From the NCBI RefSeq assembly GCF_004135205.1, contig NZ_CP035490.1:1567501-1631500 (forward strand): a stretch of DNA of 64,000 bases, in the 5' to 3' direction. Shown here one piece after another: positions 1 to 8,222 of the stretch. The translations under genes were made by a program, and so were the position numbers. This DNA is from Hahella sp. KA22. Lineage in GTDB: Bacteria > Pseudomonadota > Gammaproteobacteria > Pseudomonadales > Oleiphilaceae. The notes beneath the pieces were generated by a model. It saw nothing but the letters and a program-made list of their open reading frames with translations. It ran no database searches and was not told the origin of the DNA. Every line of letters begins with the position of its first letter. Positions within the stretch are counted from its first letter, which is position 1.

Positions 1-1065
<1,065 letters not shown>

Positions 1066-1179
1066 ATAACACCGAAGTAATTTACCGGTATTGATTGAGT
1101 ATAACTGCTTATCCAAGTTAAAGGTCTTCTGACCAAGCGCCAACTAGACAAGCTAGACTAAGACAAAGCTTAACGGTTT

Positions 1180-1295
1180 TGCCTGATGATCATAGCGGAC
1201 TGGAACCACCTGATCCCATTCCGAACTCAGAAGTGAAACAGTCCAGCGCCGATGGTAGTGTGGATTACCCATGCAAGAGTAGGTCGTCGTCAGGC
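1180..1295 (+). rRNA. rrf: 5S ribosomal RNA
   Basis: About 116 nt starting TGCCTGATGA and ending GTCGTCAGGC, so the two ends pair as helix I. The internal block CCGAACTCAGAAGTGAAAC and the following GCGCCGATGGTAGTGTGG are the conserved 5S core. It follows the 23S gene after a spacer of about 115 nt with no tRNA in it, and a terminator follows directly, so this is the end of an rrn operon. Confidence 0.97.
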
Positions 1296-1308
1296 TCTTA
1301 ATACGAAG

Positions 1309-1334
1309 AACCCGTCCTCGTGACGGGTTTTTTT
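1309..1334 (+). terminator. Rho-independent terminator of the rRNA operon
   Basis: An 8-bp stem AACCCGTC / GACGGGTT with a 5-nt loop, followed by a run of T. It lies 14 nt after the 5S gene and ends the rrn transcript. Confidence 0.93.
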
Positions 1335-1425
1335 ATGCCTGAAATTTATCGCAGGGCAGGACATGCAAACGGCATCCCGCGCGGCCCTGCGCCACGACTC
1401 TTCCCTCCCGCAACCCCCCCCCAGC

Positions 1426-1724
1426 TCAGTGAAAGTCCCGCGAGGGCGACTCCAGGCCTTCCAGATGTGACGTCAGGTCTATCAACCGGTGGGCGATGAC
1501 GTGCGCGATCCTCCCTTCGTCATCCTTGTCGATCTCCCCGTACACCATCAGCAGCCGCGCCTTGACGAGAGCGTCCATCTGCGCCATCGCAGTTCTTTTC
1601 CAGACAATGATATTGATTGAGCCCGTCTCATCTTCCAGGGTGAGAAAAGTGACCCCGGTCGAGGTTTTTGGGCGCTGTCTGTTGATGACGACGCCTGCGA
1701 CATAGGTCTTGAGGCCAACTTGTT
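1426..1724 (-). pseudogene. dnaE2: 3' remnant of dnaE2 (error-prone DNA polymerase)
   Basis: The minus-strand reading frame encodes about 98 residues that match the C-terminal OB-fold of DnaE2 (ImuC), the error-prone polymerase that works with ImuA/ImuB in SOS mutagenesis. Visible family features are the TFLTLEDETG block, an adjacent INIIVWKRT strand, and the diagnostic C-terminus SRDFH. DnaE2 is normally about 1000 residues, so roughly 90% is missing. Homology stops at the left inverted repeat of the IS256-type element; upstream codons of the open frame lie inside the IS and do not resemble DnaE2. The missing 5' part is not found past the right end of the IS, which indicates a deletion or rearrangement rather than a simple insertion. 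The fragment lacks the polymerase domain and cannot be functional. Confidence 0.85.
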
Positions 1725-1758
1725 GAGTTATAACTGAATCTGGTGTTCGGGAGGTTTG
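1725..1758 (+). repeat. Left terminal inverted repeat of the IS256-type element
   Basis: GAGTTAT at 1725-1731 and AATCTGGTGTTC at 1737-1748 are repeated in inverse orientation at the right end. The repeat marks the junction with the dnaE2 remnant. Confidence 0.8.
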
Positions 1759-1827
1759 AAAAGAAGCGGCGTATCTGGTTGATTTGTTGTCGCCAAACAA
1801 GTCAATCAACACATAAGACACACCGCT

Positions 1828-3020
1828 ATGAACAAGAATACCGTTGTCGAGTTTTCCCGTCGAGATGAAACGAGCGATCCGTTGTCAGAGCTGTTGCGCC
1901 AAGGTGCGCGCGAGCTAATTCAGCAAGCCGTTGAAGCGGAGCTGGCTGCTTTTCTGGAGACATACAAAGGGCGCCAGCTGGAAGGCGGTAGAGCCGCCGT
2001 AGTGCGTAACGGTCACCTGCCGGAGCGCGAGATCCAGACCGGTATTGGTCCGGTTACAGTAAGAGTGCTGAAGGTTCGCAGCAAGGATGGCGTCCCAGTC
2101 ACTTTTCGGTCAGCCCTGGTTCCGCCGTATGTGCGCAAGACGCGGAGCCTGGAAGCGTCCTTGCCCTGGCTGTACCTGAAGCGAAGGGGCTCTCCGCTGG
2201 CGCGGTATCACAGTTGAAGCGTCAATGGGCCGGCGAGTATGAAGCCTGGCTTAAGCGACCGCTTGATAAGGATCGCTGGGTCTACGTCTGGGCGGATGGC
2301 GTCTACAGCGGGCTACGTTCGCAACAGAGCAAGCTCTGTGCGCTGGTGATCATAGGCGTCAATGAGCGAGGACAAAAGCACTTTCTGGCCATAGAAGATG
2401 GTGAGCGTGAGTCGACGCTGAGCTGGAAGGCGGTGCTGGAGAACCTCAAGGGGCGAGGCATGAATGCCCCCGAGTTGGCGGTTGGCGATGGCGCCATGGG
2501 GTTCTGGGCGGCGTTGGAGGATGTGTACCCATCGACACGGCAGCAGCGCTGCTGGGTGCATAAAATGGCGAATATCTTGAACCGGCTGCCGAAAGCCAGT
2601 CAGCCCAAAGCGAAGCAGGCGCTCCATAATATCTGGCAGGCAGAAACCCGTGAGAGCGCGGAGAAAGCGTTCGACACCTTCATCAGGACGTATGAAGCCA
2701 GATACCCGAAGGTGGCTGAGTGCCTGCTGAAGGATCATGAGGAGCTGATGACCTTCTTCAGTTATCCGGCTCATCACTGGCAGAGCATTCGGACGACGAA
2801 TCCGATTGAGTCTACGTTCGGCACGATACGTCACAGGACCCGGCGCTCAAAGGGTTGCCTGTCGAAAACAGGCATGCTGCATATGATATTCAAGCTGGGC
2901 ATGTGCGCAGAAAAGAAATGGAGAAAACTGCGGGGCTTTGACTATCTCGCCAAGGTTGTTACCGGAGTGAAATTCAAGGATGGAGAAGAGGTGAAACAGA
3001 TGGATCAGAGCGCAGCTTGA
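1828..3020 (+). pseudogene. IS256-family (Mutator-like) transposase, frame broken by internal deletion
   Basis: The first frame (1828-2217) encodes the N-terminal DNA-binding part, including GARELIQQAVEAELAAFL and the RNGHLPER block. The second frame (ending 3020) encodes the catalytic domain. Its DDE residues look intact: first Asp in WADGVY, second Asp in AVGDGAMGFW with the C/H motif RCWVHK, and Glu in NPIESTFGTIRHRT. In intact relatives about 18 further codons lie between LPWLYLK and EAKGLS. Here they are missing, and the reading frame shifts at the 7-base motif CCTGAAG (2175-2181). The out-of-frame codons after it still spell EAKGLSAGAVSQLKRQW, so the deletion is recent. No single full-length product can be made without recoding, so I call it a pseudogene. 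Confidence 0.85.
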
Positions 3021-3054
3021 TCAAATGCCTGAACACCAGATTTGACGATAACTC
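3021..3054 (-). repeat. Right terminal inverted repeat of the IS256-type element
   Basis: GAACACCAGATT at 3031-3042 and ATAACTC at 3048-3054 are the inverse of the left-end blocks. The repeat begins directly after the transposase stop codon. Confidence 0.8.
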
Positions 3055-3062
3055 CTAGAAGT

Positions 3063-3088
3063 GAAAGGGCGTTGTTCAACGCCCTTTC
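3063..3088 (-). terminator. Hairpin between the IS and the VWA gene, probable terminator
   Basis: A near-perfect palindrome: GAAAGGGCGTTG followed by its complement CAACGCCCTTTC. It lies 14 bases past the stop of the minus-strand VWA gene. The T-tract on the minus-strand side is weak (CTTTCACTTC), so termination efficiency is uncertain, but position and stem strength fit. Confidence 0.6.
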
Positions 3089-3101
3089 AAAGCAGGAAAG
3101 A

Positions 3102-4136
3102 TTAGCTCTTTCTGCGGCGAGCCAGCAAGCCTGCCAGACCAAGTCCCATCAGCGCTAAGCTGGCGGGTTCTGGAACTGCAGAGGCGACTACAATATGGTC
3201 TTTCTCTGTGGCGACTCGGCCGCCGTCAACGGTGGCATAGATATCAAAGTCGTGAGTTCCTGGGGTTGTGCCAGTAAAAGTGACTTCAAACTCGTAAGTT
3301 GCGGCCGTATCGCGAGAGAATGAGCCTGTGTATACGCCTGGAGAAACGGAAACCATGCCTGCAGGGGCCTCAGAAATATCAAGCGCCACTTCGGAGTAAG
3401 TGGAGATGGCGTCGGAAATTGCAGCATTAATTGTGTCTACGAGTGAGGATGTGTCAATACCTGCGTGATAGGTACCGCCAGTTGCAGCTGTAATGCGGCT
3501 GGCCTGTCCAGTGCCGTCTAAGCAGTGCCCTACTATACAGCTGGAAGCTACATCGATTGCTTCAACTTGGATGCTGGCGGCTTGTAGGGCAGCTGTAGCG
3601 CTAGCCTCGGTTGAGCCCAGTGATGGATCGTGGCCTGTTGCGTCGCCGAACCATAGAAGGATGCGCTCGGCATCTGGGCGCCATGAAATAGTGTTTGCCA
3701 CTTGTTCGAGAGCATAGATATTCGCCTCTGGACGATCACCGCCCCCACCATGTTCCCAGCTATTAATGGCTGCTTGCGTCGCAGAAGTGTCAGCGGTCAT
3801 ATCAGTAAGTGTGCGATAGGTGAATGCGTCGCTGATATCTCGGTAGCCGCCAACTCCGAAGTTGATATCCCCAAAGCCAGCTGCAGTGCTTAATATTGAG
3901 CTTGCCGCTGCTTTTACGGCTGCTATTTCTCCACCCATGCTTCCGGTTTCATCCATGAGGAAGAATACGTCTACTTTAGATGTAGTGGCTTCTGCGTCAA
4001 TGGTTACGGTCTTGGTAATAGTTACGCTTTCGCCTACACCTAATGTTGTGGAGTAGGATGAGGGGGAAATAGAGTCCGCCATTGCCGAAAGTGGCAATAG
4101 TGCCGTTAGCGCAAAAGAGCACGCCAATCGTTTCAT
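3102..4136 (-). CDS. Secreted VWA-domain protein with PEP-CTERM sorting signal
   Basis: 344 residues. Residues 1-20 form a Sec signal peptide (MKRLACSFALTALLPLSAMA). A von Willebrand factor A domain follows from about residue 55 to 240, with a metal-site motif D62-x-T64-x-S66 (DETGSM), as in integrin-beta-like and bacterial VWA proteins. A beta-rich segment at about 245-315 resembles an adhesin repeat. The C-terminus is a classic PEP-CTERM signal: VPEPAS, a hydrophobic helix, then ARRRKS. In known systems such signals are cut by an exosortase (EpsH/XrtA type) and the proteins are linked to exopolysaccharide export or the cell surface. No exosortase gene is in this window. The start is supported by AGGAG 6 nt upstream. 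It stands alone between the IS scar and leuA. The ligand is unknown; adhesion or matrix binding is inferred. Confidence 0.85.
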   Translation of the reverse strand: MKRLACSFALTALLPLSAMADSISPSSYSTTLGVGESVTITKTVTIDAEATTSKVDVFFLMDETGSMGGEIAAVKAAASSILSTAAGFGDINFGVGGYRDISDAFTYRTLTDMTADTSATQAAINSWEHGGGGDRPEANIYALEQVANTISWRPDAERILLWFGDATGHDPSLGSTEASATAALQAASIQVEAIDVASSCIVGHCLDGTGQASRITAATGGTYHAGIDTSSLVDTINAAISDAISTYSEVALDISEAPAGMVSVSPGVYTGSFSRDTAATYEFEVTFTGTTPGTHDFDIYATVDGGRVATEKDHIVVASAVPEPASLALMGLGLAGLLARRRKS

Positions 4137-4686
4137 TGTTATCTCCTGATGTCGATTGTAGTTAGTAAGCTTGTTAATAAATGAAGTGTTTGGAATTGAC
4201 TCGATGTCCCATTAAGCACAAACCTGGCCATATTTGTTGAAATGTTAATTAAGATAATGACTTACTGTTTGACTTCTGGATATTTGGTTGTCAGGCAGAT
4301 GTAAATCCATTGGACATGAAAAATGGAAGCATTCTCGGTGAATTTGTGACGGGTTATTCTTAAAGGCTTATTCCCATCTGGCAGAGGGCGGAGGCTGGAC
4401 TAGGTCATAATGTTCGGATTTGAGTTTATAAAGCAGACTTTTCAAGATACTCTGCATTTTTAAGTGTTTTTTATTCCTATTTATTATAAGAGTGGAGTAA
4501 TAGGAAACGCTGACAAAGTGTAAAGTCTTTGAACGGTATAGTGTTTTTTACCAGTAGCGCCTACAGGCATAGACAGGGGGCTTATATTGGGACTCTCATG
4601 ACATACTAGTAGTCGTGTTTATGTCAGAGCGTATAATACTTTTCTGATAGTGGCGGACGCCTTTTAAATGAAGTGGGAGAGTCGTG
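4137..4686. other. Intergenic region between the VWA gene and leuA (~550 bp)
   Basis: An AT-rich divergent region that must hold the promoters of both flanking genes. I see no convincing ORF, tRNA or leucine-rich leader peptide. A 7-bp inverted repeat, TGACATA (4599-4605) and TATGTCA (4620-4626), lies just upstream of a TATAAT box (4632-4637). The remainder contains no structure I can name. Confidence 0.6.
4632..4637 (+). promoter_or_regulatory. Putative -10 box upstream of leuA
   Basis: A perfect TATAAT about 50 nt before leuA. No good -35 hexamer is visible at 17 bp, so it would need an activator or be weak. The inverted repeat TGACATA/TATGTCA overlaps the -35 zone and could be an operator. 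Confidence 0.45.
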
Positions 4687-6231
4687 ATGAGCTGCGGGCA
4701 TTTGGTGATATTTGATACAACCTTACGTGATGGAGAGCAAAGTCCTGGGGCCTCCATGACAAAGAATGAGAAGCTGCGTATCGCCAAGGCACTGGAAAAG
4801 ATGAAGGTGGATGTTATAGAGGCAGGCTTCGCTATCGCCAGTCCTGGGGACTTTGAGGCGATTAAAGCGATAGCTGAGTCTGTCAATGAGTCCACCGTAT
4901 GTAGTTTGGCGAGAGCGTTGGATAAGGATATAGATCGCGCAGCTGAGGCTTTGAAGCCCGCCAAATTGGCTCGTATTCATACATTCATCGCCACCTCCCC
5001 AATCCACATGAAGTACAAATTGCAGATGCAGCCTGACCAGGTTGTGGAGCAGGCGGTCAGAGCAGTTAAACGCGCTAGGATGTACACAGATGATGTTGAA
5101 TTCTCTTGCGAGGATGCAGGGCGCTCAGAAATAGATTTTCTCTGTAGAATCATAGAAGCGGCGATAGCCGCTGGTGCAAGGACAATTAATATCCCTGATA
5201 CAGTAGGCTATGCGATTCCGCAGCAGTTTGGTGAAACGATTCAAACTCTATTGGAAAGGGTGCCTAATGCTGATAAAGCAATATTTTCTGTGCATTGTCA
5301 CAATGACTTGGGGCTGGCCGTAGCGAATTCCCTGGCGGCGGTGATGAATGGCGCTCGTCAGGTAGAGTGTACTATCAACGGCCTGGGAGAGAGGGCCGGA
5401 AACGCGGCGCTTGAAGAGATCGTTATGGCGGTGAGAACCCGGAAAGACCTATTTGCCGTTGAAACTCGTTTGGATACGCAATTTATCGTGCCAACTTCTC
5501 GGTTGGTATCAACAATTACGGGGTTTCCTGTGCAACCGAATAAGGCGATAGTCGGCGCCAATGCGTTCGCGCATGAGTCTGGCATCCATCAGGATGGCGT
5601 GCTCAAGCATAGGGAAACTTATGAGATCATGCAGGCGCAGGATGTAGGTTGGCGCACCAACAGTCTGGTGTTGGGCAAGCACTCTGGTCGTAACGCTTTT
5701 CGCACCAGGCTACACGAGCTTGGCTATGAATTTGATTCAGAAACTGCGCTTAACGAAGCTTTTGCCCGCTTCAAAGACTTGGCTGATAAGAAGCACGAAA
5801 TCTTCGATGAAGATCTGCAGGCTTTGGTTAGTGCTGTAGAGCTATCAGAAGATGACGAAATTTATAAATTGGTCTGTATGTCTGTTTGCAGTGAAACCGG
5901 CGTTACGCCTATTTCGAAAGTCACCTTGATGATAAGTGGTGATGAGCGAACAGCATCTGCGGAAGGGGGCGGGCCTGTTGATGCAACTTATCGGGCGATA
6001 GAAGAAATAGCCTCTTCTGGAGCGAACTTGCAGCTATATTCGGTTAATAACATAACCAGCGGGACTGACTCACAAGGAGAGGTGACTGTTCGTTTGGAGC
6101 GTGGAGGCAGGATTGTAAATGGCGTTGGCGCGGATACTGATATTGTTATTGCCTCAGCAAAGGCTTATATCAACGCCTTGAATCTAATTTCTTCAGATAA
6201 GAGGAAACAACATCCGCAGAGTGAAGTGTGA
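4687..6231 (+). CDS. leuA: 2-isopropylmalate synthase
   Basis: Condenses acetyl-CoA with 2-oxoisovalerate, the first committed step of leucine synthesis. About 514 residues, the E. coli-type length. The TIM barrel starts with the DTTLRDGEQ metal-binding motif near residue 10, then HCHNDLG (about 200, metal-binding histidines), NGLGERAGN (about 235) and HESGIHQDG (about 295). The C-terminal ~120 residues form the regulatory domain that senses leucine. A GTG at 4684 is also in frame, but ATG 4687 sits 7 nt after GGGAG and is preferred. leuBCD are not adjacent, so the gene is split from the rest of the pathway. The probable holD follows at once, suggesting shared transcription. Confidence 0.96.
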   Translation: MSCGHLVIFDTTLRDGEQSPGASMTKNEKLRIAKALEKMKVDVIEAGFAIASPGDFEAIKAIAESVNESTVCSLARALDKDIDRAAEALKPAKLARIHTFIATSPIHMKYKLQMQPDQVVEQAVRAVKRARMYTDDVEFSCEDAGRSEIDFLCRIIEAAIAAGARTINIPDTVGYAIPQQFGETIQTLLERVPNADKAIFSVHCHNDLGLAVANSLAAVMNGARQVECTINGLGERAGNAALEEIVMAVRTRKDLFAVETRLDTQFIVPTSRLVSTITGFPVQPNKAIVGANAFAHESGIHQDGVLKHRETYEIMQAQDVGWRTNSLVLGKHSGRNAFRTRLHELGYEFDSETALNEAFARFKDLADKKHEIFDEDLQALVSAVELSEDDEIYKLVCMSVCSETGVTPISKVTLMISGDERTASAEGGGPVDATYRAIEEIASSGANLQLYSVNNITSGTDSQGEVTVRLERGGRIVNGVGADTDIVIASAKAYINALNLISSDKRKQHPQSEV

Positions 6232-6253
6232 TTTTTTTTCTGCGCATAAAATT

Positions 6254-7030
6254 ATGAACTTTTTGTACGAGAACGACAGACAGACATATTTGAGCGAAAT
6301 GGGAATTGCGGTGTGGTACGCACGCCGCCCGTTGTCGAATGCTGCGCCTTCCACGCTGTTTGAGTTCGATGAGACACCTGAAGAGCTGGATAACCAGGAT
6401 GTAGAACGGTGCGCGAATAAGGTCAGCCCGCCAAAAACACCATCATTAAAAAGCGCTCAGCAAGCAGCGGCTCTTCGCCAAACGATGTCTGCTATCGCTC
6501 AGCCTGAGCAAGTTAAACAGAAGAAGATCCTGGAACCGGATAAGAAAGACGCTTCCCCTACACCTGTATTGGTAAAATCATCCCCTGCTACTATCGATCG
6601 GCTGCGCGCGATGAGTATAAAGGCTGGCGATATTTGTATGGTGGCGCTGTCTAAGGGCGAAGTAGATATAACGCCTGAGTCGCCCAGTGGCCAGCTGCTT
6701 GCCAATATTGCGTTGGCGGTTAGCCTGGGAGAGGAATGGAAGGATGCATATAGTCTTTTTGCCTGGCCGCCATTCGAGCGTAAAGGGTTGCCGATGCAAG
6801 ACGACGCGATGCTGACTAGAATTCTGGCGCGTTGGTCGCCCCTTGATGGGTTGAAGCATTGTATTCTATTTTGTGATGGAGGCATCGCAGCGACTTTGGG
6901 AGGTTTAGATCCTGTGTGGAAGGGCGACAGGCTCCTACAATTGCCGTCTCTAGACGAGATGCTTCAGAACCCCTCTATCAAAAAACTTGTATGGCGCAAG
7001 CTTCGTCAATATCTCTACTCCAATGACTGA
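6254..7030 (+). CDS. holD: Probable DNA polymerase III psi subunit (HolD-like)
   Basis: 258 residues from ATG 6254; an in-frame GTG at 6221 overlaps the leuA end but has no Shine-Dalgarno at a useful distance. Sequence identity is low, but two parts fit the HolD family. The N-terminus YLSEMGIAVWYARRP (12-26) resembles the E. coli stretch QLGITQWSLRRP, the chi/clamp-loader contact region. The C-terminus ends LVWRKLRQYLYSND, as E. coli HolD ends with a helix and PRND. The position just upstream of rimI with an 8-nt overlap is the E. coli holD-rimI order. Between the two conserved parts lies a long Pro/Lys/Ser-rich, probably disordered insert (about 40-125), which makes the protein nearly twice the usual ~137 residues. 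In the replisome psi ties chi and SSB to the clamp loader. Inference from weak similarity plus synteny. Confidence 0.68.
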   Translation: MNFLYENDRQTYLSEMGIAVWYARRPLSNAAPSTLFEFDETPEELDNQDVERCANKVSPPKTPSLKSAQQAAALRQTMSAIAQPEQVKQKKILEPDKKDASPTPVLVKSSPATIDRLRAMSIKAGDICMVALSKGEVDITPESPSGQLLANIALAVSLGEEWKDAYSLFAWPPFERKGLPMQDDAMLTRILARWSPLDGLKHCILFCDGGIAATLGGLDPVWKGDRLLQLPSLDEMLQNPSIKKLVWRKLRQYLYSND

Positions 7031-7493
7031 TTTCAAACCCGATCTCGCTTTTAGGTTAATGACCGAAGCAGACTTATCCCTTGTCTTACATAATGAACGA
7101 GGGGCTTATTCCCACCCTTGGACGGAAGGCGTTTTTAAAGAGTGTCTTGCGGGAGCTTCCGAATGTTGGGTCGCCTTATATAACAATGAGGTAGTCGGGC
7201 ATGCGGTGACCTCCATGGTTATAGATGAGGCGCATTTGCTTAATCTATGTGTAGCGCGCGCGTTACAAGGGAACGGCGTGGGGTTGTCCTTCATGACGTT
7301 TTTGCTGGAGCGTTTTCGTGCGCAAAATATGGTGGAGCTATTTTTAGAGGTTCGCGCCAGCAATGCCGCTGCGGTGCAGTTGTACAGAAAGTTGGGATTT
7401 AATGAAATTGGTTATCGAAAGGCCTATTACCCTGCCTCTGATGGTCGCGAAGACGCTATCGTGATGTCGATGAAGTTGGGGGGCGAAGATTAG
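7023..7493 (+). CDS. rimI: Ribosomal protein bS18 N-alpha-acetyltransferase RimI
   Basis: A 156-residue GNAT-family enzyme that acetylates the N-terminal alanine of ribosomal protein S18 using acetyl-CoA. The acetyl-CoA loop is seen as VARALQGNGVGLSF (family Q/R-x-x-G-x-G/A), followed by LFLEVRASNAAAVQLYRKLGF, split here as LEVRASN and LYRKLGF, both typical of RimI. The ATG at 7023 is chosen over an upstream in-frame start at 6987 because homologues start close to the first beta strand and because it gives the usual short overlap with the preceding gene. A COG3235-like gene follows after 3 nt, so these genes form one operon. Confidence 0.93.
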   Translation: MTDFKPDLAFRLMTEADLSLVLHNERGAYSHPWTEGVFKECLAGASECWVALYNNEVVGHAVTSMVIDEAHLLNLCVARALQGNGVGLSFMTFLLERFRAQNMVELFLEVRASNAAAVQLYRKLGFNEIGYRKAYYPASDGREDAIVMSMKLGGED

Positions 7494-7496
7494 GGC

Positions 7497-8156
7497 GTGG
7501 AGTATATTAGCGCGGATTCACTGCCTTTTGCTGTAGAGCTGGGATTGTGGGGAGCGATGCTTGTCTGTATTGCTCTGCTGTGGGTTGGGCGTTGTCATGT
7601 TTTGCTGCGGCGAGATAACAGGCTGCAGCACATTTTCTGGGGATGTGCGTTGGCCGTAGGGCTGTCCTGGCGCCTCAGAATTGATGTCGATTTTGGCGTT
7701 TCTCTTCATTTTCTCCTTCTAAGTGCACTGACCCTGATCCTGGATTGGGAGTTGGCGATGTTTGCTGGCTTTGTCGGGCTATTGCTTCTTGCGCTTCAGG
7801 GCGCAACGCCTTGGCTATTGCTCCCTTTGAATTTTCTAGGGGCAGTGCTCATTCCTGTTATGGTGACCAAATGGGTAGTGGATAGGGAAAGGAAGTCTGG
7901 TGGAAGATTGTTTTTTGCTTACCCTTTAGTGAACGGCTTCTTGGGCGGAGGGCTGTCGATAGTCGCCAGTATTCTGTTTGGAATGACTATCTGCTGGCTA
8001 GTAGGTGGGGAGTGGAGTCAGGATCACTCTTTAATGTTTGCTTACCTCCCATTGATAGCCTTGCCTGAAGGCGTGATTAATGGAATGTTGGCGACAGGTA
8101 TGATGGTATATTTCCCGGACGTGCTTAGAACCTTTGATTCCAGTCGCTACCAATAG
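7497..8156 (+). CDS. Conserved multi-pass membrane protein, COG3235-like
   Basis: 219 residues with about six hydrophobic segments and few charged residues. The end PEGVINGMLATGMMVYFPDV...RTFD is a pattern I recognise from uncharacterised proteobacterial membrane proteins (COG3235), distantly like the membrane subunit CbiM of energy-coupling-factor transporters, where a PEG(F/V)xNG motif also occurs. A transport role is therefore possible, but no substrate can be named. GTG start 3 nt after rimI; translation is probably coupled to it. It lies just before the prfC promoter. Confidence 0.7.
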   Translation: MEYISADSLPFAVELGLWGAMLVCIALLWVGRCHVLLRRDNRLQHIFWGCALAVGLSWRLRIDVDFGVSLHFLLLSALTLILDWELAMFAGFVGLLLLALQGATPWLLLPLNFLGAVLIPVMVTKWVVDRERKSGGRLFFAYPLVNGFLGGGLSIVASILFGMTICWLVGGEWSQDHSLMFAYLPLIALPEGVINGMLATGMMVYFPDVLRTFDSSRYQ

Positions 8157-8159
8157 CTT

Positions 8160-8186
8160 TTGACACTCTGTTTGCGGCGCTATAAT
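8160..8186 (+). promoter_or_regulatory. Putative sigma-70 promoter of prfC
   Basis: TTGACA (8160-8165) and TATAAT (8181-8186) are both consensus. The spacer is 15 bp, shorter than the optimal 17; reading the -35 as TTTTGA (8158-8163) gives 17. Located 37 nt before the prfC ATG. Confidence 0.65.
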
Positions 8187-8222
8187 GTTCGCCCTCAATT
8201 CGCCAGATGTTCAAGGTTTGTC

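Larger units (their letters stand above)
1725..3054 (+). mobile_element. IS256-family insertion sequence, defective
   Basis: The element is bounded by imperfect terminal inverted repeats at about 1725-1758 and 3021-3054. The outer 7 bases (GAGTTAT) match exactly, then come 5 mismatches, then 12 exact matches (AATCTGGTGTTC). It holds one transposase gene, broken in the middle. I see no direct 8-9 bp target duplication: the left flank ends CCAACTTGTT and the right flank starts CTAGAAGTG. That suggests one flank has been lost or rearranged since insertion. The left side disrupts dnaE2; the right side abuts the 3' region of the VWA/PEP-CTERM gene. Confidence 0.85.

Noticed and set aside
4137-4686. 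Leucine attenuator with leader peptide upstream of leuA
   Set aside because: No short ORF with a run of Leu codons and no terminator/antiterminator pair.
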